Shown here one piece after another: positions 1 to 10,010 of a stretch of 64,000 nt of DNA. Both the position numbers and the translations under genes were made by a program. A model generated the notes under the pieces. The model was given only the letters and a program-made list of their open reading frames with translations. It was not told the DNA's origin and did not search any database. The DNA comes from Hortaea werneckii (taxonomy: Eukaryota > Ascomycota > Dothideomycetes > Mycosphaerellales > Teratosphaeriaceae), in NCBI GenBank assembly GCA_037044905.1, contig JBAOKB010000045.1, positions 62,001-126,000 on the forward strand, written 5' to 3'. Each line of letters starts with the position of its first letter. Positions within the stretch are counted from its first letter, which is position 1.

Positions 1-2062
1 TCCGCTTCAACTCCCCCTGCCCTTCATCCTCGTCCTCGCGCTCAGCCGTATCGGCCGGGTTGAGTAAGCTGTGGACATTACTGGCCATGCTACTGCGACG
101 GGTCATAGGATCTGGGGTCTCGAGACCCTTGAACTGGTATCGAGGGCCCGGGATTTGCCAGCCGGCGTCGTTGGGGTTGGCGTAGCTTGCGAAGCTCGAG
201 GTGAAAGAGGGGACGCCGCTGTGGTCGTGGTGCTGTTGATGTTGTTGTTGTTGTTGTGGTGGTGGTGGGGGTTGGGGAGGTGATGGCTGGCGGGAGCTGA
301 GGCTGGCGCGGGGGAGTTCGTATTGGGCTAGGGAGTCGCGGAGGTGCTGATCGGCTGGGTTGGCAGCGGTGCGGGGAGAGGATGGCCAGGCGGAGGAGTT
401 TTGGCCTGATGCGTATGGAGAGCTAGCCTGGTTGTAGTGCGATGGCTGTTGGCCTTGCCATCCATGTACGCGGATGTCGGCCGAGGTGTGGCGGCGCAGC
501 AGACTGCCAGGTGGAGAAGCAGCTTGCGATAAGGGGTGCGCCTGCTGCGGTGGCTGAGGTAGCGAGGGAGGTGGCGGGTAGTTGGGTCTGTTCGAGGTGG
601 GGGAGTAGGCGCTGTTGCCACTACCAATGGATCCGTACCGACGCGGAGACACTTGTAAGTGTGCTGGAACAGGCGCACGGAAAGAGTTTTGCCTGCTTGT
701 CGCCTGCAATGACGGTCTTCTAGACTCATCAAAAGGTCGCTGACGAGGCGACATGGGCACTGACGGCTCCATTGGGACCGCTGCGTTGTGGAAGTAAGAC
801 GCTCGACGTCCAAATGTGCCATCTGGTGGGTCTTCTAGAGTACGCAGGTGGTCGACTTGTCGAGAGATGTCTTGGCGCATTGCATACACATCCCGATGCA
901 CAGGATTGTCCGGGTCCGGCACAAGTGTGAGCAGATGGTTCGAAAGCTCATGGTTCCAATGGTGACACTTGGTCAACCCCGCCAAGAGCTCCTGGCATTT
1001 TGAGGTCATCGCAGTGTAGGCTTCCTCAGTTCGAGCCAGGCGGGCGTACACATCTTGCTGATTCCACTCGAGCATACTCAAGCGAGCTTCAACGGGATCC
1101 GGCATTTGCTCGACTGGAGCGTTGCCTTGTGGTGGCGGTGGCGGCATTTTAGGCGCGTTTGTTGGGAATGAGTCGCGATGAATCAGGGCATGGCGAGAGG
1201 CTCTACGCTTGATCTCTCGCAAGCCAACAAGATCACCTCGTTTGAAATTGCCTGCGCCATGCTTGAATTCCCATAGAGGCGCATCAGGCGATCCAGTGTG
1301 AAAGACATCGCTTACTTGAAGCTGAGTGTCAGCCTACATTGCTCATATTGGCAAAGTTGTTGGTGCATGAAAGATACCTTTGTGAAAGCCATACATATTT
1401 AGCTGTCTCACGAACGACGAGATATTAGTGTGCTTGAAGTATTGCCTAGCCCACATTAGCACCTGCCAGATGCAATAACACGTGGGAATAGACTTCGATC
1501 GACATACGCTAGGACTTTGGAGAATTCGGATGATGGCGACATCACAAAGCTTTCATTTGTGCTCGACCAGGAAATGAGATGCTGGATGCTCTGATCTTCA
1601 AGCATGCTGTTATCGAATCAGTGTCCATTCTCCAGCCCAAAATGCTGAAGCAGGTGGTCAAACGTACTTGTATAGTTTGTGTATAAAAGCCGTCTGCACG
1701 ACTTTGGGCTGCTGTGCCGCAGCTGCAGCGCCAACCGGTTGACCTCCGGAACCATTGGCAGACTGATGTGGTGGATGTAAATGCTGGTCATTGTGCGTGT
1801 GCTGCGACGGCTGCTCTGGTGGACGCTCGTCCTTTGGGCTGCGAATCGTCGGTGGACCCATGGGTGCCGGAGGAGCGTTGGAAGCATTCTGAGGCTGACT
1901 GACCTCCATGGCGTCGGAGTGCGGCGCAGCTGCTGACGGAAGAATGGGTATGCTCTTCACGGGGCCGTGGGTTTGGGCGTGGTCGTGGTGGCTATGAGAG
2001 TGATAGCGGTGCGGATCGCCTTGAAATGGACTACGACTCAAAGGTCGTCCAACCGCAGCCAT
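1..2062 (-). CDS. Sfl1-like heat-shock-factor-type transcription factor (3' end outside window)
   Basis: Nuclear DNA-binding regulator of the HSF family. Exons read as 2062-1668, 1606-1508, 1445-1378 and 1314-1, with the frame still open at base 1. After a His/Pro-rich leader of about 120 residues the HSF domain begins (FIHKLYNMLED), continues with the recognition helix segment SSFVRQLNMYGFHK, and ends with WEFKHGAGNFKRGDL, which is the Sfl1/flocculation-suppressor version and not classical Hsf1. Each intron has GT-AG ends and splices the domain back in frame. The following helical stretch (about bases 1100-850) resembles the usual oligomerisation region, then comes a Ser/Pro/Gln-rich tail with a CAA/CAG/His run near 240-275. 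Family knowledge: Sfl1 proteins repress flocculation or filamentation genes. The target role here is inferred. The far C-terminus is not visible. Confidence 0.9.
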
Positions 2063-3943
2063 CGAGCGAGTAGTGTTGGTATTGTGGTCGTTTCTTGACT
2101 GATTGCCTTTTCAGGTGTGATCCAACTCTTGCGCTAGGTGCTGTTGCTTTCCAGGACCTTCACCATTGGAGGTAGCTTCTGGTTATGCGGCCGTGTGCTC
2201 ACTATTGCAGCGTCTCTCTGATTGCTCGCTGCTGCGCCTGCAGTTCGAGTGCTATGATTGCTTCTCCTGTTGTTGGCAAGCTGTCGAGGTGGAACAATGC
2301 TGGCACATCCCGGTGCTACCGAAGGTCGCTACCGCGGGTCTACCCCAAGGTGTTGAGAGACGGCTTGAAGACTTGGCGAGAGTAAGATGGAGGAGGAGAC
2401 CGGCTCCAAGGACGATCCGATGTAAGGCCGCCGCAGGGCAAACCGGTGGGCAGTGGGAGGTGGACTGTGGGCTGTGGGTGAAGAAGAATAATAATGCCGA
2501 ACAAGATCCAGCGTCCGTTGAGGCAGGCCGGACGAGCCAGGGCCTTCGAAGCTTGCGGGGTTTTTTGGAGATTTGGTTTCAGCGCGAGTCGAGCACGCTT
2601 CCAACCTTCGGTGCTTCACTACTCTCACGAGGGATGGGGACTCGGAAGATGGGATGGCTGTAAAGGACGGGTCGGTACGCGGAGAGCTTATCTCGATCGC
2701 GCCGGCGATGAGGATGATGGGGGCGATACTGGGTTAATTGATGAATCAATCAATCAATCAAATATGTGTGTACCTAGGTACAGTACTAAGCGCAGAGACA
2801 CCAGCGGTGTTGCCACCCAGTAGAACCGGAACAATGATGATGATGATGGTGATGATGATGAGTGCAGGCAGCTCCTGTCCACGATCACAGCCTCGACATT
2901 CTTCTTCCTTTCCCTCTCTGCTCCTTTTCCGCCCCGATCAACAGTGTTCGACAGCCCCTGCAGACCGCGGCTCACCGGTCCGCGACTGGCGTGCGAACTA
3001 CTGTAACGCTCGGCCGTTTCTCTTGCGTTCCCCGATCATGGTTTTGGTGACTAGCTACGGCACGATGGCGACCATTGGGTTGATTGGGTCGATGGGCATG
3101 ACAGATTGGCCAGGTCAGGATTGCGACAGTCGAGGGAGATGACATCCTTGCGCACTTGAAACACAGTCGGACGAGGGACTCCCGACGCCCCTCTCCCCCT
3201 CCCGGTTACCAACCAGTCGCTCACACGCGGCGATGCACCCGATAGATTATTGCTGTCCTACCAGCCGTCCAGCTCTCCGTCCCCCACTCCCATGGAGCTG
3301 GGCCGCTTCGGCACAGCAGAGGGGGAGCTTATTAACCACACCCACAACAGACGTGTGAGACGACAGGCGGGAGAGAGGAACGTGCCGACAGAGCATTTGG
3401 GCATTATACATGGTATTGATTTACCTAGTTACCTAATCATGTAGATACATACTGTCGTAAAGACGGGAGTTCCGTCTGCAAATGTCTCGGATCCGAGCGA
3501 GCGATGCGGCGCGGAGGGATCTGTCATCTGTCGGCTGTAAGTTGTCAACGGGTGTCCCTGCCGCGATACCTCTTAGATTTGCTACCATTCCCAACCGGGT
3601 TTGTCGACCCCCCAAACACAGCAGGAGCTCCGCTTCATCTGACCCATCTTTCTCCCCGTCACGGCTCTTGCCAGACCACAGTACCCTACTGCACCTTACT
3701 TTTCCACCGCGTCGACTTTCCCGCTTGAGCATAGAATAACCTTAACGCAGGGAGAGGGAAGCCATCACGAACCCGGCGCCGGCTCCATATAACCCTCTTC
3801 TTATCACGCGAGTCATGCTGTTCCACCTCCAGAATTCGGAGCATCTACCTAGGTATCCTATTAGCAACTAGGTTCATCTGCCCTGGAGGCGAAGCGGCCC
3901 GCCACATCGACACAAGGTGGAAGGGACGACACCGCGTCGAGCC
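2063..3943. promoter_or_regulatory. Divergent intergenic region between Sfl1-like and F-box genes
   Basis: About 1.9 kb separating two divergently transcribed genes. It holds simple repeats, an ATCA/ATGA stretch near 2738-2762 and an ATG/GATGAT stretch near 2834-2865, and a TATA-like element (tccatataac, about 3785-3795) roughly 155 bases before the F-box start. Short open frames here have no recognisable protein character and overlap each other on both strands. I see no convincing gene. Confidence 0.55.
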
Positions 3944-5855
3944 ATGATCTCGCTTGCTCAGCATTCCCACCGGCGGCCAACCGACCAACGGCGCGAAGAG
4001 TACGTCATGACAAGAACGTTTTGGTCTTTACAGTGACAAGCACGCGAGCTCACCGTGTGCCATAGACTAAAGGCCTTCGTGGACTCACTTAGCCGACATG
4101 AATTGACGCTCCTTAGCGAGAGCATCTCAGACCGAAATGACCCGTTTAATCAGCTTCCGCTGGAGATCATCCTCTTGGTCTTGGGGTACCATCCTATCCG
4201 TGACACTTGGAGGCTTCGCCAAGTATGCCGTCGGTGGCAAAATGTTCTGTCTCAAGAAATCGTAGTGAACGCGAGTCTGGCTCGCTTCGATACCCACAAT
4301 GAAGATGATTCTGCCGGTCCCTCAAACACAAGCGTCGAGCAGAAGATCAGACATATGCAAGCTATCAGGAAGGGCAGACCGTTCAGCTACGTCAGGTTGG
4401 ATGAGAATCCTTCGTCCTCCGATCCATGAATCCAGAAACGTTCTGCTCCATGGCTGCCTTGCAGAAACACAGGATTGCCTACGTGCGGGAGAAAGACTAC
4501 GCTCCACGCGAAGTAGTTGTCCGCAATCTTATCACCGGGCAGATCATTACGGCCATGAGCGACTCAAGGGAGTGTGTGCAGTGTCTGACGCTGTCCACGA
4601 CGCACGTTGGATTTGTAACCACAGCAGGCAGGCTACATACCATAAGATTTGATGACGAGACCTTATCTATGAGTAGTAATCGACTGCCTTCGTCAAGACT
4701 TAGAGCGATGGCGAGCGATGGCGATTTCACACTGCTTTTGCCCGCACTTGACACGCCTCAGTCCACCCGAAGCTCACTGGCGTTGTACAACGCGAAGACT
4801 CACAAGCTGGTAGCGTCCGAATTTGTCCACCAGGTCGCGACACAGTCTCGACGTTGCCTGCAACCAATCTTACTGCTCGTCGATGCTAGAACACATCACG
4901 TAGATGTCTTCTCCTCTGAGTCGATGAGAGATATGGCAAACAAAGAATGGAGCTTTGTAGGTCACATGCGATTCGACCTCAGCGACATAGAGCGGAAGGG
5001 GGATCTTCAGCCCATCTCTACCGAGCTGATCTTCGTTCCTCGACTGAGATTCTCGGGCAGGCATTGGACACCCTTCACTTCTATCCGTTCTACCGGACAA
5101 GACGACGAGTTTTACTTGGTACCAGAGGATCGTGATCTCGACATGAATGAAGACGACGGCCCATTCCCAATGGTGCTCTTCAATCGCCGGCAATGCCGCT
5201 TGCACATTTCCCGTGTGGAGGAGCGCCTCGCAGGCGACAACAACGCCTTCAACCGCTATATCGACCCCGGGACCATTGTGCCGAGATTCGATGACCGGCA
5301 GCCTCTACGGGTCCCTCAATTTGAGGCTCGTGGTATTAAATGGAAAGACACCTATTTCTCCCACGCCCTCTGCTCTGACTTTGCAACCTTTGCCGACGAA
5401 CCGCTTCTCGGGGAGTACGAGTGAGTACAGTTGCGAAAGACTTGCAAGGCCCCGCCATCGTTCCATGTGTTCCATGAAAGCTAATACTTCATTCTGCTAG
5501 GATCCGGCACACATCCTTCACATACCTCGACGGGACGTTGAACACTATGGACAATGATCCGTACGAAAGTATGCTGACGATGGCAAACGACTCCTTCCTG
5601 GTGGCGTTCGACTTCTTGGGACACAGGGCGGTGGAAGGCATATGCGTCTATAGTTTTGAAGAAGACGTGCCGCTTGCAGGCGGGCAAAGCACGCGTCTTT
5701 GGGATGTAGATACCGCTTCTGACGATGCCGATAGTGACGACGACGACGACGACGACGGAAGCGGAGAGAAAAGGAACAAATGCAGTTGGCTGGACATGCG
5801 GGACTTAAACCGCTCCATCCTTCGAAGGAAGAAAGGTCTCAATATTTGGGATTGA
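3944..5855 (+). CDS. F-box protein, three exons with one apparent frame break
   Basis: Probable substrate-recognition subunit of an SCF ubiquitin ligase. Exon 1 is 3944-3999; a 66-nt GT-AG intron (4000-4065) joins it in frame to the F-box region, where NQLPLEIILLVLGY and WRLRQVCRRWQNVLS are seen. Exon 2 runs to 5420, a phase-2 intron (5421-5500) follows, and exon 3 ends at TGA 5855 after an Asp-rich tail. The frame shifts once between about 4405 and 4428: the upstream frame stops at TGA 4427, the downstream frame carries NPETFCSMAALQ and then VVVRNLITGQIIT, a pattern I associate with fungal F-box proteins of this type. No GT-AG intron of suitable phase keeps both flanks, so an indel is likely; alternative splices 4391-4464 or 4396-4472 are possible but drop conserved residues. 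Confidence 0.75.
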
Positions 5856-5858
5856 ACA

Positions 5859-5959
5859 GGGGGGGGGGGGGGGGGGGGGACGAGGGGGGGGTTAAAAAGT
5901 AAAATAAGCCAAAACACAAAAAAATCAATCAAAGCCCCCCCCCCCCCCCCCCCCCCCCC
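5859..5959. repeat. Paired G-run and C-run
   Basis: A run of 21 G (5859-5879) and a second of 8 G (5884-5891) are followed, after an A/T-rich spacer, by a run of 25 C (5935-5959). The runs are complementary and lie in the 125-bp gap between two convergent genes, so single strands could fold into a long G:C hairpin or into G-quadruplex/i-motif structures. Lengths of such runs are unreliable in any assembly. Confidence 0.9.
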
Positions 5960-5980
5960 ATCCCCCTTCGCTCCCCCCAA

Positions 5981-7152
5981 TCATGATCCAAACCTCTGCT
6001 TAGCCAACTCCCTTAGCATCTCCATCGTCTTCTCCTCCTTCCGTCGATGCTCCGCCACCCGCCCTTCCCTCTCCGCCGCCCGCGCCCTTAACACCTCCTC
6101 CTTCCGAATCTCGCGCTGATTCTTCTGCCGCTCGCGTGCCTTGACCTGAGCCTTATAATCGTCTTCTCCCCCTTCCAAGCCGCCCATAAGCTCCTTGTCA
6201 CCTATATCCTCCATCCCTCCTCCTTCTCCTCCATCTTTCGCATCGCGGAAAGTCCGGTTCGCGAAAGCCTTCTCCCGTTTCTTCTCCAGCTGCCGTTCAC
6301 GCGTCCCCGGTTCAGCGCGCGGCACGAGCTCTTCCAGTCGTTCCTTTTGCGCTTTCCGGTCTTGTTCTCCGATCCTCTCGGATCCGGGCGCGGTGGGCTT
6401 CGCGGTCTTCGTCTAGCAGTTCCTGGCGGTGCTGGAGATCTTGTGGACTGGGTGCCGCAGGACCTAGAGGTTTCGATTCCGTCGTGGTGGTTGGGAGGGA
6501 GGGGCCGTATTCGTCCTCGTCCTCATCGTCGTCGTCTTCATCATCGCCCTTGCATTTGTCCTCCCCATGAACCCCTCCGTCCTCCGTCCCATCCGCTCCA
6601 GATCCCCCCACCACCACCGCCGGAGTAGTCCCATCAAGCTCATCCAGTCCGGCGATCCGTGTCCTCCCCTCCCCCTCCTCCCCCCTCCTCACCACCACCA
6701 CCACCAGAACCAACCCTCCCATCCTCTCTCCGCTTCGTCGCAGGATCATACCACCCCTCAGCCAAGACCCCACGATTCCACTTCCCCACGAAACTCTTCC
6801 AGCGGCCCCGGGCTTCGTCGGCGCTTAGGGTGTCGAGGTCGAGCCCCTTCTGGAGATCGAGATAAGAGGCGAACAGGGCGCGGTGGGTGTCGAGGTCGCG
6901 TTTGTGGAGGGGGCGGGCGTGGAAGGGGAGGGAGACGGGGATGGAGACGGGGTGGGGTGAGGGGTGCTTGGACCTGTGGTGATGGTGGTGTTTATCGTGA
7001 CGGTGTCCATGTTCGTGGGGATGATGATGATGACGGCGGTGCGGCGACCGCGAGCGTTGTCTGGTCACATTATGATCTCGGGGGTGATCGCGAGGCGATC
7101 TGGATCGCTTGCGAGAAGGATGCGGGTGGTGTCGGCGGGGAGGTTCGTTCAT
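5981..7152 (-). CDS. SCI1-like SR/His-rich nuclear protein (style cell-cycle inhibitor 1 family), frame broken twice
   Basis: Begins MNEPPRRHHPHPSRKRSRSP, a basic Arg/Ser/His-rich N-terminus typical of splicing-associated proteins, then the conserved core HKRDLDTHRALFASYLDLQK through GRWKSFVGKWNRGVLAEGWYD (about residues 80-140). A Gly/Asp/Glu-rich linker and a charged C-terminal helix (KAQKERLEELVPRAEPGTRE, REKAFANRTF, KARERQKNQREIRKEE) follow. These three blocks lie in three different frames. The first change falls in G-rich sequence around 6660-6730, the second near 6350-6370. No GT-AG intron of the right length explains either. I infer one-base indels in homopolymers. Function is unknown in fungi; nuclear RNA-processing association is inferred from composition and family. 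Confidence 0.65.
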
Positions 7153-7688
7153 CGTGGCAGTGAAGACTTGAAGCTCCACGAGATGTGCTCTGAGCGGCGG
7201 GGCCGGCCGGGCTTGTAAACGCGCGCAGGCTGGATGATCACGTGATGATTTACATCTAAGGCCGTAATCTGATGTTCTTCTCGAACCCAGTGATGGATTG
7301 TGAGTGTGAGAGATCTGGAAGGAACTTATGTCCTCACTGCGGCCAAGCTCACGGACATCCTGACGAGAAAGTACTAACGGAGACATTCGGCGATGCCACC
7401 TTCCATCAAGAACGATAGATGATACCTTCCAGGTATTGACAATCAACCTGAGTCTGATATTAGACGTGACATACCAGAGGACTAGCTCTGGCTGTTATAC
7501 TGATACAAGCCGCATCGTGTCTCCGTAAAGTACATGACCCTTCGTACAATCCCATACTCCATCGCTCAGAGCATCCATTCCGTCTCTACAATTGGCGTAG
7601 CAGAAGTCCCGGGTTTCTCAACCGTGGAGCCTGTTCATTCCTTCCAAGCAAGCTCCTCACAATCCCAAACGCTGTCTCTAAGATCCGC
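7153..7688. other. Spacer between SCI1-like and TVP18 genes
   Basis: Both flanking genes are on the minus strand, so this holds the promoter of the SCI1-like gene and the 3' end of TVP18. Nothing else recognised. Confidence 0.4.
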
Positions 7689-8297
7689 TCAAACAATCAT
7701 CTGAGCCACGCCCTGACCACCGAGCGTCTTGCTGTTGACGAAAGCCTGGCCGCGGACGCCGGCTAGCAGGTAGAAAGCAGCGGCGAAGAGCAGAACCACC
7801 GCACAAGCTATCAGGGAGGTCGCGTAGCGGATCAGCGAGAGCCACTGGATTAGGGACATAACCCCGTAAATGCCCGCTCGCATGTAGTTGGTCTCGAAGC
7901 GCCGGATGAAGCGGTCGAAGTGTTCCGAGGTGGGACAGATTCGCAGGAGCAAGGGGACCTCGATGAAGAGGATGACGAAGGATGATACGCTGGAAGAGAG
8001 TTGGCGATCAGTACAACGACTTCAACACAAGGTTTCACGCAGGCCCTGCATGCTGCGCAAGGCCCAAGCCCCGGGGGAGGACTTACAAACAGAAGACGCT
8101 CCAAAGGATGATGATGTCAAAGTGGAAGATGTTGGCGATGCCTAAGGCGAAGCAGAGGATCACGCAGAGGATGCCCGTCCTATTTCCAAACAATGCCCTG
8201 TTAGCTTTCCCCAAGCCAGCTGTCCGTTCCCATTGGCTTCTTACCATTGTCCGTATATACTGAAGTTCCGGGACTTGAGCTCTTCTGAGATAGTCAT
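7689..8297 (-). CDS. TVP18: Golgi membrane protein Tvp18
   Basis: Small four-span protein of late Golgi (Tlg2) vesicles. Exons 8297-8245, 8179-8087 and 7989-7689 splice cleanly (GT-AG, phases 2 and 2). The protein starts MTISEELKSRNFSIYGQW, contains hydrophobic segments around FALGIANIFHFDIIIL, SFVILFIEVPLLL, the loop CPTSEHFDRFIRRFETNYMR, and further spans, and ends SKTLGGQGVAQMIV. Start, loop and C-terminal signature match the Tvp18 family along the whole length (about 148 residues), and all frames are intact. Confidence 0.93.
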
Positions 8298-9032
8298 TGT
8301 GGTGGTCTATGAGGGATCCCCTATGGCTCGAAAGGTGCGAGCGGGTTGGGATGGGCTGATAGTTGGCTTGGGTCTACGGTGAAGTCGCGTCTGGGGTATG
8401 TCGATGGGATTCGCGGGTGATGTTCCGAGATGTTGTGAATGCCGCCTCAAACCGTTGTGGTGACTCGGGGTGGCGACGAGATCCCGGGTGCAGGATACGG
8501 GATGGATATGTAAATGTTACAAGAATGCGACTGCCTTCACAGAATGCTTGCGACAGCTACCTGGACTGCGCCCCGAGCGAGCTCGGGCTGTTGCTTCGCG
8601 ACTGCTGGGCGAAACGTCAGGGTACGCGCTAGCCCATAACCGGCAACGCTAACACACGTGGCTGTCCCACAGCCTTCGCTGCATGGCAACCCATATCACC
8701 ACCACGGTACCTCCGTATTAAGACTCTATGTAACGGTAGAGCTCCATGGATTTGACTACGCCCAAGTACGCCAGATGGAAGACTATGGTCGTACTACATG
8801 CCGCCGTACACTGGCAGGCAAGCTTCACCGCTGGCCTAGCCACCCAATTCGCAGAAGGTAATTCCCTTGATGCCGCTGGTCTGACAAAAGCCTCGTGCTC
8901 TCATTTCACCTCGCAGCAGCCTCGCTGTACACCATGTGACTTCAGTAGTCTATCTCCAAGGTCTCCATTTCCCCCCTCCCCTCTCGCTTTGGTATAAAAT
9001 ATATCATGCCCTACTTCAAGCGCATCTTCCTC
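8298..9032. other. Spacer between TVP18 and NTF2
   Basis: Promoter side of TVP18 and 3' side of NTF2, both minus strand. Overlapping short frames only; an A/T-rich tggtataaaatatatc sits at about 8990-9005. No gene seen. Confidence 0.4.
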
Positions 9033-9545
9033 TTAAGCAGCCGGGTACACCAGACGGAAAATGTCATTGAAGACGTAGTAGCTGCCTTCTCTCGGCATCA
9101 GCTGGAACGTCTGCGAGTAGCTCATCGGCCTCTTCTCCTCCTCCACGAGCAGTGCGCCGGTGACAATAACAAGGATGCCGCCGCTTGCGTTGCTAGGCTG
9201 GGCGTCGAGGGTGGAGACTTGGTGCTGGACTTGCTTGAATGGGAGGTCCTGTAGAGAAAAGAAAAAGTTAGCTGGTAGTCAGAGGCGCATGTGCTAGTTA
9301 TTGCTGTTGTACCTGAAGCTTCTGGATAATGTTCGCTACACCCTGGCATGGTGCAGCCTCGAATGTGAGCATGGAGTCGTTGCCATAAAGGCTAGCGAGA
9401 CCGGAACGGTCACTGTCGAATTGCTTGTAGTAGAATCTGGTTGTCGTTTTGTTAGCCATCACAAGCAATTCGGACCCTAGGCCTCAAAAACTAGGTGTCT
9501 CCCGTACTCGACGAATTGCTTTGCGATGTTCTCGAAGTCGGCCAT
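9033..9545 (-). CDS. NTF2: Nuclear transport factor 2
   Basis: Carries RanGDP into the nucleus by binding Ran and FxFG nucleoporins. Exons 9545-9508, 9436-9313 and 9248-9033 give a protein of about 125 residues beginning MADFENIAKQFVEFYYKQFD, with SGLASLYGNDSMLTFEA, IIQKLQDLPFKQVQHQVSTL, ILVIVTGALLVEEE and the closing FNDIFRLVYPAA. Size and every block match the single-domain NTF2 family. Introns are GT-AG with matching phase. The gene is intact. Its start faces the start of ARP8. Confidence 0.96.
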
Positions 9546-10010
9546 GGTGACGGTATGGGAGCAGTAACAAAGACTCTCGAAACTGGTCGGTTTCAGTATC
9601 TGCCAGACGGCGTATGCAAGAGCTCGGTGAGTATGTCGCAAAAAGTTCTAGGGCGGTGATGAGCAATGCTGGTGACGAAGTGGGATGTTTGTCGGCGGGG
9701 CAAGTTTCCAGCCGGCGGCTGATTCCGGGCGCGCCGCCACACCCCGTCGCACATCAGCCACGGTTTCACTAGGGCGTGAGAGCATGTATCCACTCGCGCT
9801 CACAGTCGAGGGCAGCAGTTCAGTACCTCGCCGTGGCGTCCAGAGGCCCATACAAACAGTCGCGACTCGGCCGTCTCACGAGGCGTTGGCTTTCACTCCT
9901 CGACTTGCCAAGCCTTCCCATTCGCTCCTCTGCTATCCAAACTTCTTGCATACCTCCCGTGAAGCCATCCACTGCCAACACAGGGCCAACAGCGGCCGAC
10001 GTCGACAAAG
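9546..10010. promoter_or_regulatory. Shared 5' region of NTF2 and ARP8
   Basis: A 465-bp divergent promoter region between the two start codons. No distinct motif stands out. Confidence 0.5.

Noticed and set aside
2166..2663. 165-codon open frame upstream of the Sfl1-like gene
   Set aside because: Lies in the 5' region of that gene, overlaps other frames on both strands and shows no conserved motif.
6567..7163. Plus-strand frame over the SCI1-like gene
   Set aside because: Arg/Gly-rich antisense shadow of the Ser/Pro/His coding strand.
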